Shown here piece by piece: positions 8,461 through 16,992 of a DNA stretch of 64,000 bases. Below the pieces are notes generated by a model. That model saw only the letters and a list, made by a program, of their open reading frames with translations. It was not told the DNA's origin and did not search any database. The DNA comes from Methylomagnum ishizawai (GTDB lineage: Bacteria; Pseudomonadota; Gammaproteobacteria; Methylococcales; Methylomonadaceae): positions 1 through 64,000 of the forward strand of contig CAMAVM010000014.1 in assembly GCA_945861705.1 (NCBI GenBank), in the 5' to 3' direction. The translations under genes and the position numbers were made by a program. How positions within the stretch are numbered: the first letter of the stretch is position 1; each line of letters starts with the position of its first letter.

Positions 8461-9054
8461 ATGAGCTTACAAAACCGCATCATCAACCAATTTACCGACA
8501 GCATCCAAACCAAGCAGGATGCGTTAGGTGAGCTGTGCGAGTTAATCGAATTAGCTTCACAACGCATGGTGGCGGCGTTATTGAATGACCGGAAAATTTT
8601 AACCTGCGGCAATGGTCGTTCCGCTGCTTGCACTCAATTATTGTCATCCGCCCTGCTCAACCAGTTTGAACGCGACCGCCCGTCGTTACCTGCAATTGCA
8701 CTAACGGCCGACATGACAGCGATGACCGCTATCGCCAATGACCACAGTTATGAGGACGTGTTCGCCAAACCTATCCGTTCGTTAGGTCAAAACGGCGATG
8801 TGTTAGTGACATATACTGACGGCAACCATTCCGGCAATATTGCCAAAGCCATTAAGGTGGCACGTAGCAAAGACATCACCATCATCGCGCTGACCGGCGA
8901 TAGAAGTGATAGCATTTCAGCGTTATTAACAGAACGGGATTTGGAACTACGGGTTACGTCCAGTTCGGCAATTCGTACCCACGAAGTCCACGTACTGATT
9001 ACGCATTGCTTGTGCGATTTGATTGACCATCAATTGTTTGATGGGATGGGTTGA
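8461..9054 (+). CDS. diaA: SIS-domain protein DiaA (GmhA-like)
   Basis: 197-residue sugar-isomerase-fold protein. In E. coli DiaA is a tetramer that binds DnaA and promotes timely initiation at oriC; it is homologous to sedoheptulose-7-phosphate isomerase GmhA. Evidence is the glycine-rich loop ILTCGNGRSAACTQLLSS, the segment RPSLPAIALTADMTAMTAIAND, and the genomic position after yraN. Several GmhA catalytic positions look changed (CGNGRSAAC rather than GNGGSAADA), favouring the DiaA role over heptose synthesis. It ends 11 bp from a convergent flavin-reductase gene. Confidence 0.85.
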   Translation: MSLQNRIINQFTDSIQTKQDALGELCELIELASQRMVAALLNDRKILTCGNGRSAACTQLLSSALLNQFERDRPSLPAIALTADMTAMTAIANDHSYEDVFAKPIRSLGQNGDVLVTYTDGNHSGNIAKAIKVARSKDITIIALTGDRSDSISALLTERDLELRVTSSSAIRTHEVHVLITHCLCDLIDHQLFDGMG

Positions 9055-9065
9055 GACCGGAAAAT

Positions 9066-9551
9066 TTAACGCTTGTAAAGCTCGCTACTCCCATCCATAT
9101 TCCCCGTTTGGCTATACAGCAACGGCCAACCTGAATTCAGCTCCACCGTAGCTATCACTTCACACACGGCAATTTTATGGTCACCCGCATCGGAAAAATG
9201 GCTGAGTTTACAATCAAAATACGCCAAGCTATCAGCCAATACTGGTGCATTCGTTGATCCAGTTTGCCAGCGATAAGTGGTCATTTTCTCCTTAACGCCT
9301 GATTGCCCAAAATGTGCCGCAATCGCAAGCTGGTCTAGCCCCAGGACATTGACGGTACACACGCCACTAGCCTTTAGCAAGGTATACGAATAATGTTCTG
9401 GGTTGATGCTGAACGCAAGCATCGGCGGCGCGAAGGAAACCTGCATCACCCACGCGGCAGTGAACGCATTTTGCTCTTTACCATTGGCAACAGCGATAAC
9501 GTACACGCCGTGGGTTATTTTATTGAACAATAAGTTGGCATTTTCGATCAT
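9066..9551 (-). CDS. Flavin-reductase-like (FMN-binding split-barrel) protein
   Basis: 161-residue cytosolic protein with the flavin reductase-like domain: KITHGVYVIAVANGKEQNAFTAAWVMQVSFAPPMLAFSI spread over residues 12-51, then CTVNVLGLDQLAIAAHFGQ. Members reduce FMN or FAD with NAD(P)H for a partner oxygenase or act as simple FMN-binding proteins; the substrate cannot be told. It starts one base after the nadC stop on the same strand, so it is probably cotranscribed with nadC and the haem-c membrane protein upstream. Confidence 0.85.
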   Translation of the reverse strand: MIENANLLFNKITHGVYVIAVANGKEQNAFTAAWVMQVSFAPPMLAFSINPEHYSYTLLKASGVCTVNVLGLDQLAIAAHFGQSGVKEKMTTYRWQTGSTNAPVLADSLAYFDCKLSHFSDAGDHKIAVCEVIATVELNSGWPLLYSQTGNMDGSSELYKR

Positions 9552-9552
9552 G

Positions 9553-10380
9553 TTAATTCACCAGATTAACCCGCATACTTAAGTCAATCGCCTTGATATT
9601 CTTGGTCAACGCGCCGATGGAAATGTAATCAACGCCTGTTTCCGCAATGGTACGGATATTTTCCAACGTGATATTGCCGGATGCTTCCAGTTCAATTTCA
9701 TTAGTGTTCATGGCGACCGCCGTCCTCATATCGTCCAAGCTAAAATTATCGAGCATGATACGGTCAGGTTTTGCGGCAATTGCTTGTTGGAATTCCTGCA
9801 ACGATTCAACCTCCACTTCCACCGGAACCGATGATTGCTGCCGTGCTAACGACACAGCATTTGCGATAGAGCCTGCGGCAATAATATGATTTTCCTTGAT
9901 TAACACACCGTCATACAAGCCTATTCGATGGTTATAACAACCGCCACAGGCGACGGCATACTTTTGCGCGTTTCGTAACCCTGGGATGGTTTTGCGGGTG
10001 TCTAGCACTTTGCAACCTGTTCCGGCAACGGCATCGGCATATTGCCTTGCCACGGTTGCGGTCGCAGACAAAGTTTGTAGCAGATTTAGTGCGGTGCGCT
10101 CGCCCGTCAACAAAGCCCTGGCTGGACCTTTGAGCGTACATAAGCTCACACCTGCATTGCTGATGTCGCCTTCCTGCACTAACCAATGGATTGCAACATC
10201 AGTGTTCAAATATTTAAACACCGCAGCAAACCATGCCTGACCACACAACACCATCGGCTCTCGCGTCATCACAGCGGCTTCTGCTTGTAAGATTTCAGGA
10301 ATGATGGCGGCGGTAATATCACCTGTGCCGATGTCTTCTTGAAGATAAGCACTGATATCAAGGATGATTGCTGTGGTCAT
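9553..10380 (-). CDS. nadC: Nicotinate-nucleotide pyrophosphorylase (carboxylating) NadC
   Basis: Converts quinolinate and PRPP to nicotinate mononucleotide, CO2 and pyrophosphate in de novo NAD synthesis. 275 residues, the standard length. Signatures: EDIGTGDITA near the N-terminus, LTGERTALNLLQ, KVLDTRKTIPGLR with the quinolinate/PRPP-binding Arg and Lys residues, GLYDGVLIKENHI, VEVEVESLQE and RIMLDNFSLDDMR. Its ATG overlaps the stop of the upstream haem protein gene by 4 bp (ATGA), indicating translational coupling. Confidence 0.96.
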   Translation of the reverse strand: MTTAIILDISAYLQEDIGTGDITAAIIPEILQAEAAVMTREPMVLCGQAWFAAVFKYLNTDVAIHWLVQEGDISNAGVSLCTLKGPARALLTGERTALNLLQTLSATATVARQYADAVAGTGCKVLDTRKTIPGLRNAQKYAVACGGCYNHRIGLYDGVLIKENHIIAAGSIANAVSLARQQSSVPVEVEVESLQEFQQAIAAKPDRIMLDNFSLDDMRTAVAMNTNEIELEASGNITLENIRTIAETGVDYISIGALTKNIKAIDLSMRVNLVN

Positions 10381-11273
10381 TTAGTGTCTGATTTTGTGCT
10401 AATTTTTTCCACGAAAATAAGCGTTATGCGCTTTAGCTCAAGCAACATGCGACGCGTAATCGACATCAATTTACCCATTTTTTGCTCGAAACCGCCCCCA
10501 GCCATGTCGTTTTTTATGCGCTGATAATGCACCCAAATACCATCCACATAAACCGGCTTAAACAACCACATTTCCATGATGGAAGTCACCCACATAAAGA
10601 TAAACGACACGCCCATGCCCATCCCCGCAAAAATCACCAACCAGGCAAACATCGGGAAAAACTTAGTCAGCCACCAGGATAAAATATCCGTGACCAAAAA
10701 AACATAAGGCATACCGACGGCAATACATTTGTATTTAACGCTGGTCGTCTCCGAAAAACTGAAAATAATGCCCACAAACATAAAAATAAAACTGATGCCG
10801 AACATGTGGATGTGCGAACCACGGGTCAGCGAAGCCAGTGTAGCTCCTTCATCCTGGGCGGTATATTTTTTCAACTGTTCAAAATCGTTGAAGTTAGGCA
10901 GACCGGAAGCGTCCTTGTTGTGGCACATCACACAACGCTCTTGAATAATCTTTTCGATGCCGTCAGCTTTATAATCATCAATATCAGCCCCGTCCCTGTC
11001 CCACTGGATGATGTCAAACCGCTGCTGTTCCGAAGCATTGTCCTTCATCGAGCCGTTCAGTTTCTGTTCCAATACCGTACCGGAACGATTGCCGTAATAG
11101 CTGTAAACAATATCGTCCACCGACAAGCCGAACTTACCGTCCGCCATACCGTGAGTCAGCAATATCTGGATCAGTGCGAACATGTAGCCAATGCCAACGG
11201 TAATCAAATAGCCGGTAAATAATACCTTGATAGGGGTGTCGTGGTCTTTTAGGGGGGTGAATTTTGATGCCAC
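10377..11273 (-). CDS. Membrane-anchored protein with a single haem c site
   Basis: 298 residues with an N-terminal membrane helix (about 15-40), a periplasmic loop carrying one CxxCH haem c motif (CVMCH, residues 114-118), and three further helices (about 150-245) followed by a basic cytosolic tail. Similar unnamed proteins occur in methanotrophs and nitrifiers, so a respiratory or one-carbon electron-transfer role is plausible but unproven. Start is the GTG at 11273 with AAGGA six bases upstream. The 3' end overlaps nadC. The gene lies just downstream of a large inverted repeat (11302-11381). Confidence 0.75.
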   Translation of the reverse strand: MASKFTPLKDHDTPIKVLFTGYLITVGIGYMFALIQILLTHGMADGKFGLSVDDIVYSYYGNRSGTVLEQKLNGSMKDNASEQQRFDIIQWDRDGADIDDYKADGIEKIIQERCVMCHNKDASGLPNFNDFEQLKKYTAQDEGATLASLTRGSHIHMFGISFIFMFVGIIFSFSETTSVKYKCIAVGMPYVFLVTDILSWWLTKFFPMFAWLVIFAGMGMGVSFIFMWVTSIMEMWLFKPVYVDGIWVHYQRIKNDMAGGGFEQKMGKLMSITRRMLLELKRITLIFVEKISTKSDTK

Positions 11274-11301
11274 AAGTTTTCCTTATGAATTTGAGATCTA
11301 C

Positions 11302-11423
11302 GTAGGGTACGCATCGCGTACCATTATCAAAATGTTCCGAATTAACTAAGCTCCGAAAAAGGTACGCGATGCGTACCCTACTCGGCTGCCAAATCCAGTT
11401 TGTTTGGTGCATTTCATGCACCC
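11302..11423. repeat. Inverted-repeat element, GTAGGGT family (copy 1)
   Basis: A perfect 21-bp inverted repeat: left arm 11302-11322 begins GTAGGGTACGC, right arm 11361-11381 ends GCGTACCCTAC, with a 38-bp spacer. A related half-element GGTGCATTTCATGCACCC follows at 11406-11423. The same arm length and GTAGGGT/ACCCTAC termini recur at 48832-48874 and 62104-62213, so this is a dispersed palindromic repeat, REP- or MITE-like. No transposase for it is in the window. Confidence 0.85.
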
Positions 11424-11427
11424 TTGG

Positions 11428-11661
11428 TTAGTTTTCTAATTCGTCTTCCGAAAATATTAACAAATCATTGGCTGAAAATTGAAGGTTAGCTTCATGCCGT
11501 TTAAAACCCTCATAAACAATCGACATAGCTTGAGTTATTGTTTGATTCGTCCCATTTGGATCAAGTAGGGCTATAGCCCCATGGATTTTTGTTAGGAGAT
11601 CATGGTATTCATAAGAAGGAACACCCAGTTTATGAGTTGCAAAATACAATTTAGTATCCAA
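11428..11661 (-). CDS. Hypothetical protein, last gene of an AT-rich three-gene islet
   Basis: 77-residue soluble protein; begins MDTKLYFATHKLGVPS and ends in an acidic tail (FSEDELEN). No recognised domain. Its start overlaps the end of the preceding nuclease-like gene by 11 bp, so it is probably translated from the same message. No signal peptide or membrane segment. The gene and its two partners are clearly richer in A+T than nadC or mltB on either side, a sign of transfer. Confidence 0.6.
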   Translation of the reverse strand: MDTKLYFATHKLGVPSYEYHDLLTKIHGAIALLDPNGTNQTITQAMSIVYEGFKRHEANLQFSANDLLIFSEDELEN

Positions 11662-12157
11662 TTAATAGAATGCCTTTTAACGGCAAATGAAGTCGATTTG
11701 AGATATAAAGCGTTTCCAAAAAAGTATGAACAATTTCAAAATCGGGGTGTCCCCTGTATGTATTTCTTACGGCTATTATTAAATATTCAACTTCAAACAT
11801 CATGCAAGCCTGAAAAATATCTTTTAAAAATTGATTGTTTTCAGTTGCTCTTCCCGCCTCAACTTCAATAACAATTTTACCGTCTCCACTCAAAGCATCA
11901 GCATTAAACGCTTTATCAATTTTATTATCAAATCCAAAAAGAACAGGAACATTTATTTTATCAATCTTTGATTTACTTACTTCTACTTTAAAACCTATTT
12001 TAACAAGAGGACTTTTAAGCTCCTTCAAAACATCGTTGCTTGAAAGATTTTTAAATTCGGAATCTATTTTTTGATTAACCTCGCAAAAACAATCAATTAC
12101 TTCCTTGATATTTGGGGTTATACCTTGTGATCTAGGAAATAATTGATATCGAATCAT
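11651..12157 (-). CDS. Hypothetical protein with a restriction-endonuclease-like core
   Basis: 168 residues. The central stretch FNADALSGDGKIVIEVEAG (about residues 84-102) resembles the acidic active site of PD-(D/E)xK nucleases in its D-x(n)-ExE form, as in BamHI-type restriction enzymes, and is followed by a helix (RATENNQFLKDIFQACMM) and a strand (VEYLIIAVRNTYRG). This is fold-level resemblance seen by eye, not a family match. Its start overlaps the stop of the 78-aa gene (ATGA type) and its end overlaps the 77-aa gene, so the three form a tight operon. It could be a small defence or toxin nuclease, or part of an unknown system. Confidence 0.65.
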   Translation of the reverse strand: MIRYQLFPRSQGITPNIKEVIDCFCEVNQKIDSEFKNLSSNDVLKELKSPLVKIGFKVEVSKSKIDKINVPVLFGFDNKIDKAFNADALSGDGKIVIEVEAGRATENNQFLKDIFQACMMFEVEYLIIAVRNTYRGHPDFEIVHTFLETLYISNRLHLPLKGILLIGY

Positions 12158-12390
12158 ATAACTTCGGTTAATAATAAAGTTCTTAATTCATCTTCAGGTA
12201 AATCAATTTGATTTTCCTCGACAAAGTAATAAATTAATTCATCAATGTGCATAGCTTCTTCAGAAACATAATTACTACCGACTTCATTCATTAATGCATC
12301 GTTTAATGAGGTAGTTGAGATCAATACTTCATAAAACTCACTTAAATAAATCTCTCTTGATTTATATTTTTTGTTGCGAAACTTAATCAT
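12154..12390 (-). CDS. Hypothetical acidic protein, first gene of the AT-rich islet
   Basis: 78 residues: a basic start (MIKFRNKKYKSREIYLSEF) and an acidic, helical rest (SEEAMHIDELIYYFVEEN, LPEDELRTLLL). No recognised domain. It overlaps the start of the nuclease-like gene by 4 bp, so it should be made together with it. A small acidic protein encoded just before a possible nuclease is compatible with an antitoxin, immunity or specificity role, but nothing in the sequence proves it. Confidence 0.6.
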   Translation of the reverse strand: MIKFRNKKYKSREIYLSEFYEVLISTTSLNDALMNEVGSNYVSEEAMHIDELIYYFVEENQIDLPEDELRTLLLTEVI

Positions 12391-12512
12391 GTAAATATCT
12401 ATGCAGTTATCAGCACGCAGGTCGATACCCGCCTTACAAATTTCGGTAGTGTGTTAAACCTGTATTTTTTGATGAACTTATCGGCTTCATATCGGTGAGT
12501 CGCGTGTATTTT

Positions 12513-12540
12513 GGAGTGACAAACCTAGGTTTGTCACTCC
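12513..12540. repeat. Perfect 28-bp palindrome with CCTAGG centre
   Basis: GGAGTGACAAACC is followed directly by its exact complement reversed, centred on CCTAGG. A related imperfect palindrome (same AAACCTAGGTTT core) lies at 41406-41431. It sits between the AT-rich islet and mltB and may act as a bidirectional terminator for the two minus-strand units or be a mobile repeat. Confidence 0.8.
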
Positions 12541-12599
12541 GCCCACTATCAAGTCACAGGTTTAACCCACTACCCAAATTTCCTGCCGTACGCAGCTAC

Positions 12600-13694
12600 T
12601 TAATTCGCCCCCACCTGCGAATACTGATAACGATTTTTAATCGCCTGTGCCAATTGATGCACGGCCATCGCATACTTGTTGCTGTTGTTGTAGCGTTTGA
12701 TGACTTTGAAATTGGGGTGGACGCGCCAGTACTCCATACCTTCGTAAGTGCTTAATTCGATGACGGACGCGCCGTAGGAATCACTGGCGGGTTGTGTGAC
12801 TGGGCTTTTGTAATCCCAGCCACTTTTAGAAAAATAATGTGCGACGCTGCCGATGGCATCATCAGGATGCCATAAATCGCGTTGTCCGTTACGGTCAAAA
12901 TCGACAGCAAGCCTACGGAAACTGCTGGGCATAAATTGCCCCAAACCCATCGCACCTGCCCACGAACCAACAGGTTGGCGCGGGTTGTAGCCTTCTTCGC
13001 GGGTCATGAGCAGGAAGTTTTCCAATTCCGACTGAAAGTATTTGGAACGCCGATAAGTATGGAAAGACAAGGTAGATAAGGCATCAAACACGCAGGTTTT
13101 GCCAATGTTTTTACCAAAATAGGTCTCTACGCCGATAATGCCGACGATATATTCGGGATCAACGCCATAAGTGGTGCTGGCTTTGCTGATGGCATCGGCA
13201 TTATTGTGCCAGAATTCCGCACCGTTTCTGATGTGTTGCTCGGTGAGGAACTTACCGCGATAACGCGACCAACTGCCAGGTCGCGCTGGACCGGAATTGC
13301 TGGATGAAGGACCTTCCAGTTTAACAACCGAATCCAACCGATTAGCTTGTGCGAATAAGCCTTCCAGATAGGATTCCGAAAACCCATGCCTATTTACCAT
13401 GTGCTGAATGAAACTTCTTACTGATGGAGAATTGGCATAACTACCTGATGTGCCGTAAGAATCACCATAGGATTGACCATAATCAGTACTAGATCCATAC
13501 GACGGCACTTTGGGTTTGTAGGGATTGTACGGCTGAATAGGTTTGGCTGGCGTGTACGGCTTGGGGGCAGTGGCCTGCGGGTAGTTGCTTGCATTAGGGT
13601 AAGCACTGTAATCGGGGGCAGGATCGCTTGCGCAACCGACCAATATTGTCAGCAAAGCCACTCTGATTAGGTTTTGATGTAAGGATTTTTTCAC
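12600..13694 (-). CDS. mltB: Lytic murein transglycosylase B (lipoprotein)
   Basis: Cleaves the MurNAc-GlcNAc bond of peptidoglycan to leave 1,6-anhydro ends. About 364 residues: lipoprotein signal (VALLTILVGC), a low-complexity Pro/Tyr/Ser linker (about 30-95), then the catalytic domain with the essential Glu in GIIGVETYFGKNIG, and GSWAGAMGLGQFMPSSFRRLAVDFDRNG. The frame is open to a GTG at 13709; I choose the GTG at 13694 (VKKSLHQ) because GGAAGG lies seven bases before it. Products feed the AmpD recycling pathway, encoded about 1 kb away. It is downstream of pyrF on the same strand. Confidence 0.92.
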   Translation of the reverse strand: MKKSLHQNLIRVALLTILVGCASDPAPDYSAYPNASNYPQATAPKPYTPAKPIQPYNPYKPKVPSYGSSTDYGQSYGDSYGTSGSYANSPSVRSFIQHMVNRHGFSESYLEGLFAQANRLDSVVKLEGPSSSNSGPARPGSWSRYRGKFLTEQHIRNGAEFWHNNADAISKASTTYGVDPEYIVGIIGVETYFGKNIGKTCVFDALSTLSFHTYRRSKYFQSELENFLLMTREEGYNPRQPVGSWAGAMGLGQFMPSSFRRLAVDFDRNGQRDLWHPDDAIGSVAHYFSKSGWDYKSPVTQPASDSYGASVIELSTYEGMEYWRVHPNFKVIKRYNNSNKYAMAVHQLAQAIKNRYQYSQVGAN

Positions 13695-13800
13695 GGAAAC
13701 ACCTTCCACTGTAAAATTATTTAACCGTTATGCCCTTCTGGGAAATTGAAGGGGATTTTTTTCAGATCCTCTTAACCGTCACTGTCCAAATAGAGTGCGG

Positions 13801-14511
13801 CTAACGACTAGCAAGCCCTTCTGCTATTTCATCCTGGAGCTTTTTGATCGTACTGATCGGGTCTTCCGCTGTCCTTATTGGCCTGCCTATAACCACATGG
13901 TTTGCACCATTAATAATGGCATTACGTGCGGTGGCAATGCGTTTTTGGTCATCTTCGCCTTTCACGCTGGATTCTGGACGTATCCCAGGCGTGACGATAA
14001 AAAAATCGTTGCCCAGCCCATCACGTATCGGCTTGGCTTCTAACGCGGAAGACACCACGCCATCACAACCTAGCGCAAAGGCTTTTTTGGCACGAATTAG
14101 CACCAAATCCTCAACCGAACCTGTCATCCCCATTTGCCGCATGTCAGACTCATCAAAGCTGGTCAATACCGTTACGGCCAGCACTTTGACATTGCCACGG
14201 TCAGTAAGTGCAGCTTTGATGATTGCATCATTGCCGTGGATGGTGGTAAGGCTTACACCGCGATCTTTTACCTGCTGAATAGCAAGATGCACGGTTTCTG
14301 GAATATCAAAAAATTTCAGATCGAGCATGACTTGATTGCCACGGTCGATGATGAAATCGACGATGTCCCACCAACCGGACAAAAACAGTTCCAGCCCAAC
14401 CTTAAAAAATTTGATGTCGCCGTCTAGCTTTCTAACCCATTGTTTTGCTTCATCAGGATTAGGCACATCCAGTGCAAAGATAATGCGTTCGTTGAGATTG
14501 ATATTGTTCAC
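13801..14511 (-). CDS. pyrF: Orotidine-5'-phosphate decarboxylase PyrF
   Basis: Last step of UMP synthesis: decarboxylates OMP. 236 residues, normal for the family. Key motifs are IIFALDVPNPDEA, FFKVGLELFL, the catalytic VMLDLKFFDIPETV (Asp-x-Lys-x-x-Asp), and TPGIRP plus VVIGRPI at the phosphate site. It ends about 100 bp before mltB on the same strand and is divergent from ampD. pyrE is in another part of the window (40.3 kb), so the pyrimidine genes are scattered. Confidence 0.96.
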   Translation of the reverse strand: MNNINLNERIIFALDVPNPDEAKQWVRKLDGDIKFFKVGLELFLSGWWDIVDFIIDRGNQVMLDLKFFDIPETVHLAIQQVKDRGVSLTTIHGNDAIIKAALTDRGNVKVLAVTVLTSFDESDMRQMGMTGSVEDLVLIRAKKAFALGCDGVVSSALEAKPIRDGLGNDFFIVTPGIRPESSVKGEDDQKRIATARNAIINGANHVVIGRPIRTAEDPISTIKKLQDEIAEGLASR

Positions 14512-14709
14512 AAGTCGTAATGTGCGAGAATTAATTGCAATGAAAGAATGCTACCACACAACGGAAACATTAGAAATTGGCAAACAAGCCGGATTTTCTT
14601 TATTTTTGGGCAGTTGGTAAGCAATCGCAGGTAAAATGATTTAGGCACAAGGCGCAGAACTGCACCCGCCTTTTTACCTTTCGCCTTGAAGCTTTCGTCT
14701 TAATATAAT

Positions 14710-15255
14710 ATGCGTATTTACCAACATTGGCTTAATGAAGCCAAGCAAATTCCTTCCCCCAACTTCGATGACCGCCCTAACGCGGACGATATTTCCTTGC
14801 TCGTCATCCACTGCATCAGTCTTCCGCCAGGTGAATTCGACAATACCTGCATAGATAAGTTATTTTGCAATCAACTTAATCCTGATGACCACCCGTATTT
14901 TAAGGAAATTCATCAGCTTACGGTTTCATCGCATTTGGTCATCAAACGAACTGGCGAGATTTTGCAATACGTACCCTTTGACAAACGTGCTTGGCACGCA
15001 GGGCAATCTAGCTATGAAGGGCGCGAGCGTTGCAATGATTTTTCTATCGGCATAGAACTGGAAGGCACTGAAACTGTGCCTTATACCGACGCGCAATACC
15101 TTGAACTTGCCGCTGTCGTTAAGACTCTACTGAACACTTACCCCAGCTTATCTACCGAATGGATTACTGGACACAGTGACATCGCCCCTGGTCGCAAAAC
15201 TGATCCCGGCGAATCGTTTGACTGGGAAAAATTTTATTGCATGTTGGGGAAATGA
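14710..15255 (+). CDS. ampD: 1,6-anhydro-N-acetylmuramyl-L-alanine amidase AmpD
   Basis: Cytosolic zinc amidase that strips stem peptides from anhydro-muropeptides in cell-wall recycling. 181 residues. The zinc ligands are visible: His in LLVIHCISLPPGEF, His in KRAWHAGQSSYEGR, and Asp in ITGHSDIAPGRKTDPGESF, with the family motif NDFSIGIELEGTE. In several gammaproteobacteria AmpD also sets the level of the inducer for beta-lactamase regulator AmpR; no ampR is seen here. It precedes nhaD on the same strand by 94 bp. Confidence 0.95.
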   Translation: MRIYQHWLNEAKQIPSPNFDDRPNADDISLLVIHCISLPPGEFDNTCIDKLFCNQLNPDDHPYFKEIHQLTVSSHLVIKRTGEILQYVPFDKRAWHAGQSSYEGRERCNDFSIGIELEGTETVPYTDAQYLELAAVVKTLLNTYPSLSTEWITGHSDIAPGRKTDPGESFDWEKFYCMLGK

Positions 15256-15349
15256 TGCCAAATTGATAAGATAAGTTCGGTAAGATAAGGAAGCATCACA
15301 AATTTTTACTTTAGTTAGCCTAAAATCCACCTTTAACTAAGACACTTAA

Positions 15350-16912
15350 ATGTTAATCAGTTTACAAAAAATATTATTCTCCCAAAAAGCAGGACTCGCG
15401 TTAATCGCCCTACTTTTACCCTCGTTAACAAGCGCGGCAGAAGCAGCCAGTGCAAGCTTAGTGCAGCCTATGGATTTGACCCAGAGCTGGGCGGGTTATC
15501 TGGCATTAGTTTTGTTTACCGTTGCTTACATTCTCGCCATGATGGAGGAAGTTACCGACCTGCGGAAATCTAAACCTATGGTATTTGCAGCTAGCCTTAT
15601 CTGGGTGTTCATTGCCTCCGTTTATGCTAATAACGGCATGAGTGAACAAGCGGGGATAGCCTTTCGCACAAACTTGATAGGCTATGCCGAACTGTTTTTG
15701 TTCATCATGGTGTCGATGACTTACCTGAATGCTATGGAAGACCGGAGCGTGTTTGAAAGGCTGCGGGTTTGGCTGCTAAGTAAAAATTTCACCTATCGCC
15801 AACTATTCTGGATTACTGGCTTCCTGGCATTTTTTATATCCTCGGTCTGTAACAATCTAACGACCGCATTGCTGATGGGTTCAGTTATTGTGGCACTGGG
15901 CAAGGACAGCCCACGTTTTGTCACGCTAGCGTGTGTTAACGTCGTCGTAGCCACTAATGCGGGTGGGTCGTTCAGTCCTTTTGGCGACATTACGACGTTA
16001 TTGGTCTGGCAAAAAGGCGTGGTGCCCTTTGTCGATTTCTTCTCGCTGTTTATTCCCGCATTAGTCAATCTGGTCGTACCGGCTATCATTATGCATCACT
16101 TTGTTCCTAAGAAACGTCCAGAAGCGGTTCTCGAGTCAGAACCCATGAAAAGAGGCGGCTGGGTTATCATCGGTTTATTTGCATTAACCATTATAACGTC
16201 AGCTTGTTTCGAGAATTTCCTGAGCCTGCCACCCGCAGCAGGCATGATGCTGGGACTGACTTACTTAAAGTTTTTCAGCTATTACCTACAAAAAATCCCA
16301 GCGACCCATGAAGACAATCAGCAGAAAGAAACACTGTTAGCTAAACAAAACTACGATTTGGCAGTCACTGCCGCCAAGAATTCACAAGGGGAGAAGAAAA
16401 CCTACATCGACTATTTCGCGCCCATGAAGAGCATGCACCGCACACAAACCAGGGATGCCCTAATTGACCAACCCTTTGATGTGTTTAATAAAGTGGCTAA
16501 CTTGGAATGGGATACTTTATTGTTTTTCTACGGCGTAATGGTCGCTGTCGGTGGATTGAGCTTTATCGGTTATCTGGGTTTAGCATCCGAGGTTTTGTAT
16601 GTCGGGCTTGACCCTTCAGTCGCCAACATCTTAGTCGGGTTTGCTTCTGCGTTTGTCGATAACGGCACTATCATGCTGGCTGTATTAACAATGGCACCGG
16701 ATATTTCCCAAGGACAATGGTTATTAGTAACGCTGACCACTGGCGTTGGCGGCAGTATGTTAGCTGTGGGTTCTGCAGCTGGTGTCGGTTTAATGGGGCA
16801 AGCCAAGGGTGTGTATACGTTTACCAGCCATTTTAAATGGACTCCAGCAATCGGCTTGGGTTATCTCGCAAGCATAGCCACCCATTTTCTTTTGAACGGG
16901 CGGTATTTCTAA
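15350..16912 (+). CDS. nhaD: Sodium/proton antiporter NhaD
   Basis: Inner-membrane Na+/H+ antiporter of the ion-transporter superfamily, giving salt and alkali tolerance. 520 residues with an N-terminal signal-like helix ending near SAAEAA and about 11-12 further helices. Signatures: CNNLTTALLMGSVIVALG, TNAGGSFSPFGDITTLLVW, FVDNGTIMLAVLTMAP and TTGVGGSMLAVGSAAGVG. A long hydrophilic loop (about residues 315-375) separates the two halves, as in other NhaD proteins. It is the only sodium transporter in the window, while the ATP synthase c subunit looks proton-type. Confidence 0.94.
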   Translation: MLISLQKILFSQKAGLALIALLLPSLTSAAEAASASLVQPMDLTQSWAGYLALVLFTVAYILAMMEEVTDLRKSKPMVFAASLIWVFIASVYANNGMSEQAGIAFRTNLIGYAELFLFIMVSMTYLNAMEDRSVFERLRVWLLSKNFTYRQLFWITGFLAFFISSVCNNLTTALLMGSVIVALGKDSPRFVTLACVNVVVATNAGGSFSPFGDITTLLVWQKGVVPFVDFFSLFIPALVNLVVPAIIMHHFVPKKRPEAVLESEPMKRGGWVIIGLFALTIITSACFENFLSLPPAAGMMLGLTYLKFFSYYLQKIPATHEDNQQKETLLAKQNYDLAVTAAKNSQGEKKTYIDYFAPMKSMHRTQTRDALIDQPFDVFNKVANLEWDTLLFFYGVMVAVGGLSFIGYLGLASEVLYVGLDPSVANILVGFASAFVDNGTIMLAVLTMAPDISQGQWLLVTLTTGVGGSMLAVGSAAGVGLMGQAKGVYTFTSHFKWTPAIGLGYLASIATHFLLNGRYF

Positions 16913-16992
16913 AAAATAACTTTTTTGATTCATCTAGCATTCAGTCTCTTGTTGGTATCCTGTAGCCAATATTTCTATCACGGGAGCAAGCC

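Noticed and set aside
13733-13762. Hairpin CCCTTC/GAAGGG followed by seven T on the plus strand between mltB and pyrF
   Set aside because: It looks like a terminator but both neighbours run on the minus strand and nothing upstream on the plus strand would end here; probably chance.
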